From contig JACRDB010000116.1 of NCBI GenBank assembly GCA_016218725.1, forward strand, positions 1 to 44,666: DNA of 44,666 nucleotides, written 5' to 3'. A program made the position numbers and the translations under genes. Below the pieces are notes generated by a model, which ran no database searches, was not told the DNA's origin, and saw only the letters and a program-made list of their open reading frames with translations. Shown here one piece after another: positions 43,201-44,666 of the stretch (positions are counted from its first letter, which is position 1; every line of letters begins with the position of its first letter). Source of the DNA: Deltaproteobacteria bacterium (GTDB taxonomy: Bacteria; Myxococcota_A; Polyangia; Polyangiales; Ga0077539).

Positions 43201-43851
43201 GGCGACGCAGAGCTCCTCGTCGAGCTCGACGCGGGCGGGCCAGCGGCTGCTCGGGGGCCACAGGTCCAGCACGGCCCCGCGGGCGGCGAAGGGTCCCGGG
43301 TCCTCCACCACGGGCACCCGGAGGTAGCCGCCCTCGGCGAGGCCCTGGAGCACCGCGTCGCGGTCGACGAGCTCTCCGGCCTGGAGGAGGTCACAGCGGG
43401 GGCTCAGGGCCCCCTTGGGTACGAACCTCCTCGCGAGCGCCGCCGCGGGCACGACCAGCACCCTCCAGGGGAGCCCCTGCGACAGGTGGAAGAGCGTGGC
43501 CAGGCGGGCCATGGCGGTGCGTCGATCGGGCGCCACGTCCAGGAAGGGGGAGGCCTCGGGCGCTGGCAGGAGGAGCACCTGGCCCTGGCCGTCCTCGGCG
43601 CCGTCGGCGTCGCCGTCACCAAGGAAGAACGAGGTGTCGGCGACGAGCCTTCGCGCCTCGTCGGCGTCCGGGGCGACCACCACCCAGGGCGGCCCGGGGC
43701 GGCGGGCCAGCTCCGCGAGCACCAGGCCCAGGGCACCACCCTGCGCGTGGACAAGGTCCACCCGCGGGAGCTCCGGCGCCGCCAGCTGTTCGATCAAGGC
43801 CTCGAAGGACGGCGGTACGGTGATGGTGGCCTCGGGCTCCGGCTCGCTCAC
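40249..43851 (-). CDS. mfd: Transcription-repair coupling factor Mfd
   Basis: A 1200-residue SF2 translocase, slightly longer than E. coli Mfd (about 1148). The N-terminal UvrB-homology module is followed by the CarD-like RNA polymerase interaction domain (VGDHVVHIDHGIARYNGLQ, about 535-600). The helicase part shows GDVGFGKTEVALRAAF (Walker A, about 686-700), DEEQRFG (motif II, about 788-794), TLSATPIPRTLQMA (motif III) and YQLRGRVGRSRERAWCY (motif VI). The C-terminal TRCF domain contains PSYLPEEYIEDVGVRLSVYKRL. Mfd displaces RNA polymerase stalled at DNA lesions and recruits UvrA. The start is GTG 43851, without a strong Shine-Dalgarno. The small charged-protein gene lies 63 nt upstream, same strand. 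Confidence 0.97.
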   Translation of the reverse strand: MSEPEPEATITVPPSFEALIEQLAAPELPRVDLVHAQGGALGLVLAELARRPGPPWVVVAPDADEARRLVADTSFFLGDGDADGAEDGQGQVLLLPAPEASPFLDVAPDRRTAMARLATLFHLSQGLPWRVLVVPAAALARRFVPKGALSPRCDLLQAGELVDRDAVLQGLAEGGYLRVPVVEDPGPFAARGAVLDLWPPSSRWPARVELDEELCVAIRLFDPDGQRTVRSVPELFLHPVREALLGEPEKALARRRVRDLADEANTPSTQLARLLDDVDSGRAFFGAESFVPAYYPSLEPLTAYLPARFNVLWDRPARAVAALDEDLARAARDREARVERAQPTFPLAAHYLRREEVLQGLAAQRAVVSHEVVVQGTSDDPATGLELCPGDALDLGARSLDALAAEIKTARSERGKVDALVPLLARCARWLEDGQRVLLAGRTPTQAERLATLLRSHDRAVQLHVGTFDPAALGPERRPESPCLEVFTGEVARGFELPSRALVVITEEVVFGARARRSARRKGEGDSARAFLDDLRALAVGDHVVHIDHGIARYNGLQHRQVGASALDFLVLEYADRQTLLLPVTRLNQLQKYSGGEGAPRLDRLGGQTFAKSKARVQREVRQLADELLRLYAERRASPGRSFPPPGMLYQEFEATFPFEETPDQARAIEDVLRDLQTPTPMDRLVCGDVGFGKTEVALRAAFHVASQGAQVAVLCPTTVLAQQHFNTFAERLRSYALELAVLSRFASPQEQRDTLRRLKEGRVDVVVGTHRLLSRDVHFKDLGLLVVDEEQRFGVTHKERIKQLRAQLDVLTLSATPIPRTLQMAVAGLRDLSLITTAPVDRRAVRTIVSREDPQLLREAVARELSRGGQVFYVYNRVDGLYERADRLQKLLPSARVAVAHGQLPPDALETVMLDFIEGRYDVLCATAIIESGLDIPRANTMLLDRADLLGLSQLYQLRGRVGRSRERAWCYLFVPPPSRMTDEARTRIEALERFTELGSGFKVASLDLELRGAGDLLGAEQSGMVSAVGFDLYCQLLEEAVAELRGHPVARAEDPELTFDEPSYLPEEYIEDVGVRLSVYKRLAGAADEDEVHDLASELEDRFGPAPAPARVLVRVMALKTRLRRLRALGVEASRERVVLHLREDSPLDGAKVLELCAGRRALYRLTPDMKLTRRFGEGDGVTNAEAVLKDLEPLVLG

Positions 43852-43914
43852 GCGCAGGGGCGTAGCACAACCCGCGGGCGAGGGCCTCCGAGGGCGCCAC
43901 CCTACGCCGTCCCG

Positions 43915-44175
43915 TCAGTTCATGACGACTCGTCGCAGCGCCGGCACCGCCACCGCGGGGACCACCTCGACGGGCTCCGCGCTGGCCCGCGCGGTCTCCG
44001 CGTTCTTCTCGTATTCCTGTCGGCGCTTGTCCTGCACCTCGCGCTCCGCCGCGCGCTCCCAGAGCCTCGCGGCCTCGCGCCAGGCCGAGACCCTCGCGGG
44101 CTCGTCGGCCGCCGCCTGGGCCTTCTGCTCCGCCGCCGTCGCCTTGGCTACAAACGGGTTTCTTCCCATGCTCAT
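43915..44175 (-). CDS. Small charged helical protein upstream of mfd
   Basis: An 86-residue protein, MSMGRNPFVAKATAAEQ..., mostly alpha-helical and charged (AWREAARLWERAAEREVQDKRRQEYEKNAETAR). The ATG at 44175 has a good Shine-Dalgarno (AAGGA 5 nt upstream). The second half of the sequence has a MIT/TPR-like helix heptad pattern. It precedes mfd on the same strand by 63 nt and may be co-transcribed. I do not recognise the family. No signal peptide or membrane helix is visible. Confidence 0.6.
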   Translation of the reverse strand: MSMGRNPFVAKATAAEQKAQAAADEPARVSAWREAARLWERAAEREVQDKRRQEYEKNAETARASAEPVEVVPAVAVPALRRVVMN

Positions 44176-44304
44176 CGGATCCTTCGACCTCCTCCCCACC
44201 CCATACACCACCCGTCCCCGCCCCGCGAATTCCGATGGACATATCCTGTCACACCTATCCCTTGCCTTGCCCTCCCGGGGAGGGGTCGTGCGACACTCGG
44301 CGCC

Positions 44305-44666
44305 ATGAAGCGACCCCGACGGCCCTGGCTCGCGCCGGGCACCCTCCTCCTTGGGATCACCTGGACCGCCACGGCCTACGGCGACGCCGTGCCTCCCCCG
44401 CCCATGGACTGCCCGGCGGGCACCACCGCCAGCACCTGCCACGGCGGGCCCCACTGCCGCGTCCGGACCTGCGCCAGCGACGCCGAGTGCACCGGAGGCA
44501 CCGTCTGCCGCGAGCTGCGCCTCTGCGTCCGTTCGCTGACCTGCGGGGGGCTCCGCCCGCCGGACTCCGCGCCACCCCCGGCCTTCCCGGTAGCCTCCTC
44601 AGCGTGCGAAGGGGCCGGCGCCTGCGCGCTGGGCACCTGCCAGGCAACCCGCGCCTGCGCGCCGCC
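44305..44666 (+). CDS. Cys-rich secreted protein (partial, runs off window)
   Basis: Incomplete at the right edge; about 120 residues visible. The N-terminal signal is RPWLAPGTLLLGITWTATAYG|D. The mature sequence has a Pro-rich start and Cys-rich modules (CPAGTTASTCHGGPHCRVRTC; CTGGTVCRELRLCVRSLTC; CEGAGACALGTC), a style seen in myxobacterial MYXO-CTERM proteins, though the C-terminus is not available to confirm. ATG 44305 starts the signal peptide. It is divergent from the small protein upstream of mfd, with a 129-nt spacer that contains a CCTCCCGGGGAGG inverted repeat (44271-44283). Confidence 0.75.
   Translation, partial: MKRPRRPWLAPGTLLLGITWTATAYGDAVPPPPMDCPAGTTASTCHGGPHCRVRTCASDAECTGGTVCRELRLCVRSLTCGGLRPPDSAPPPAFPVASSACEGAGACALGTCQATRACAP

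Overview
The window reads as chromosome of a high-GC member of the Myxococcota, probably of a Polyangiales-like lineage. Evidence for this is the MYXO-CTERM-like sorting tail, the long arrays of MopE-type motifs (consensus CDGxDNDCDGxVDEG), an Hsp70 ATPase domain joined to a PATAN/DUF4388-like domain, and many secreted proteins with Ala/Pro-rich linkers. No rRNA, tRNA, CRISPR array, transposase or integrase was seen. Genes are packed tightly, and GTGA/ATGA/TGATG stop-start overlaps are common.

Layout. (1) 201-2475, + strand: an AAA/ABC-type ATPase, a DUF4276 (TOPRIM-like) protein overlapping it by 4 nt, and a YaeQ-family protein. The first two form a candidate anti-phage or DNA-metabolism module, and the ATPase has base composition unlike everything else here. 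(2) 2496-5075, - strand: a HelD-like helicase, divergent from a PrsW-type intramembrane protease (5124-5996). (3) 10008 down to 5989, - strand: TPR lipoprotein, CpaF/TadA-type secretion ATPase, FHA-domain membrane protein and a secreted beta-domain protein, an orphan secretion-ATPase module. (4) A divergent pair, acyl-CoA dehydrogenase and an ILVBL/HACL2-like ThDP lyase, around a perfect 24-bp palindrome that looks like a repressor operator. (5) A fused Hsp70 ATPase / PATAN-like / J-like protein, divergent from a zinc-ribbon protein with three Tudor/agenet-like repeats.

(6) 32189 down to 17573, - strand: a nearly complete type II secretion operon in the order gspC-D-E-F-(GspG-like)-G-H-I-J-K-L-M-N. 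The prepilin peptidase gene gspO is absent from the window. (7) Immediately upstream on the same strand are three exported proteins: a 1167-residue von Willebrand A-like/MopE-repeat protein with a MYXO-CTERM-like tail, an 831-residue lipoprotein with MopE repeats and a formylglycine-generating-enzyme-like domain, and a small secreted protein. They are plausible clients of the adjacent secreton, and about 21.6 kb from 39179 to 17573 is collinear. (8) A secreted two-domain protein (+), mfd (-), a small charged protein (-) and the beginning of a Cys-rich secreted protein (+) close the window.

Most unusual items: the Hsp70/PATAN/J-like fusion paired with the triple Tudor-like protein; the compositionally mosaic ATPase-TOPRIM pair with a Tyr in place of the H-loop His; a GspG-like T2SS gene without a prepilin cleavage motif; a GspI with a large Cys/Gly-rich insertion; and the secretion operon preceded by its probable cargo.
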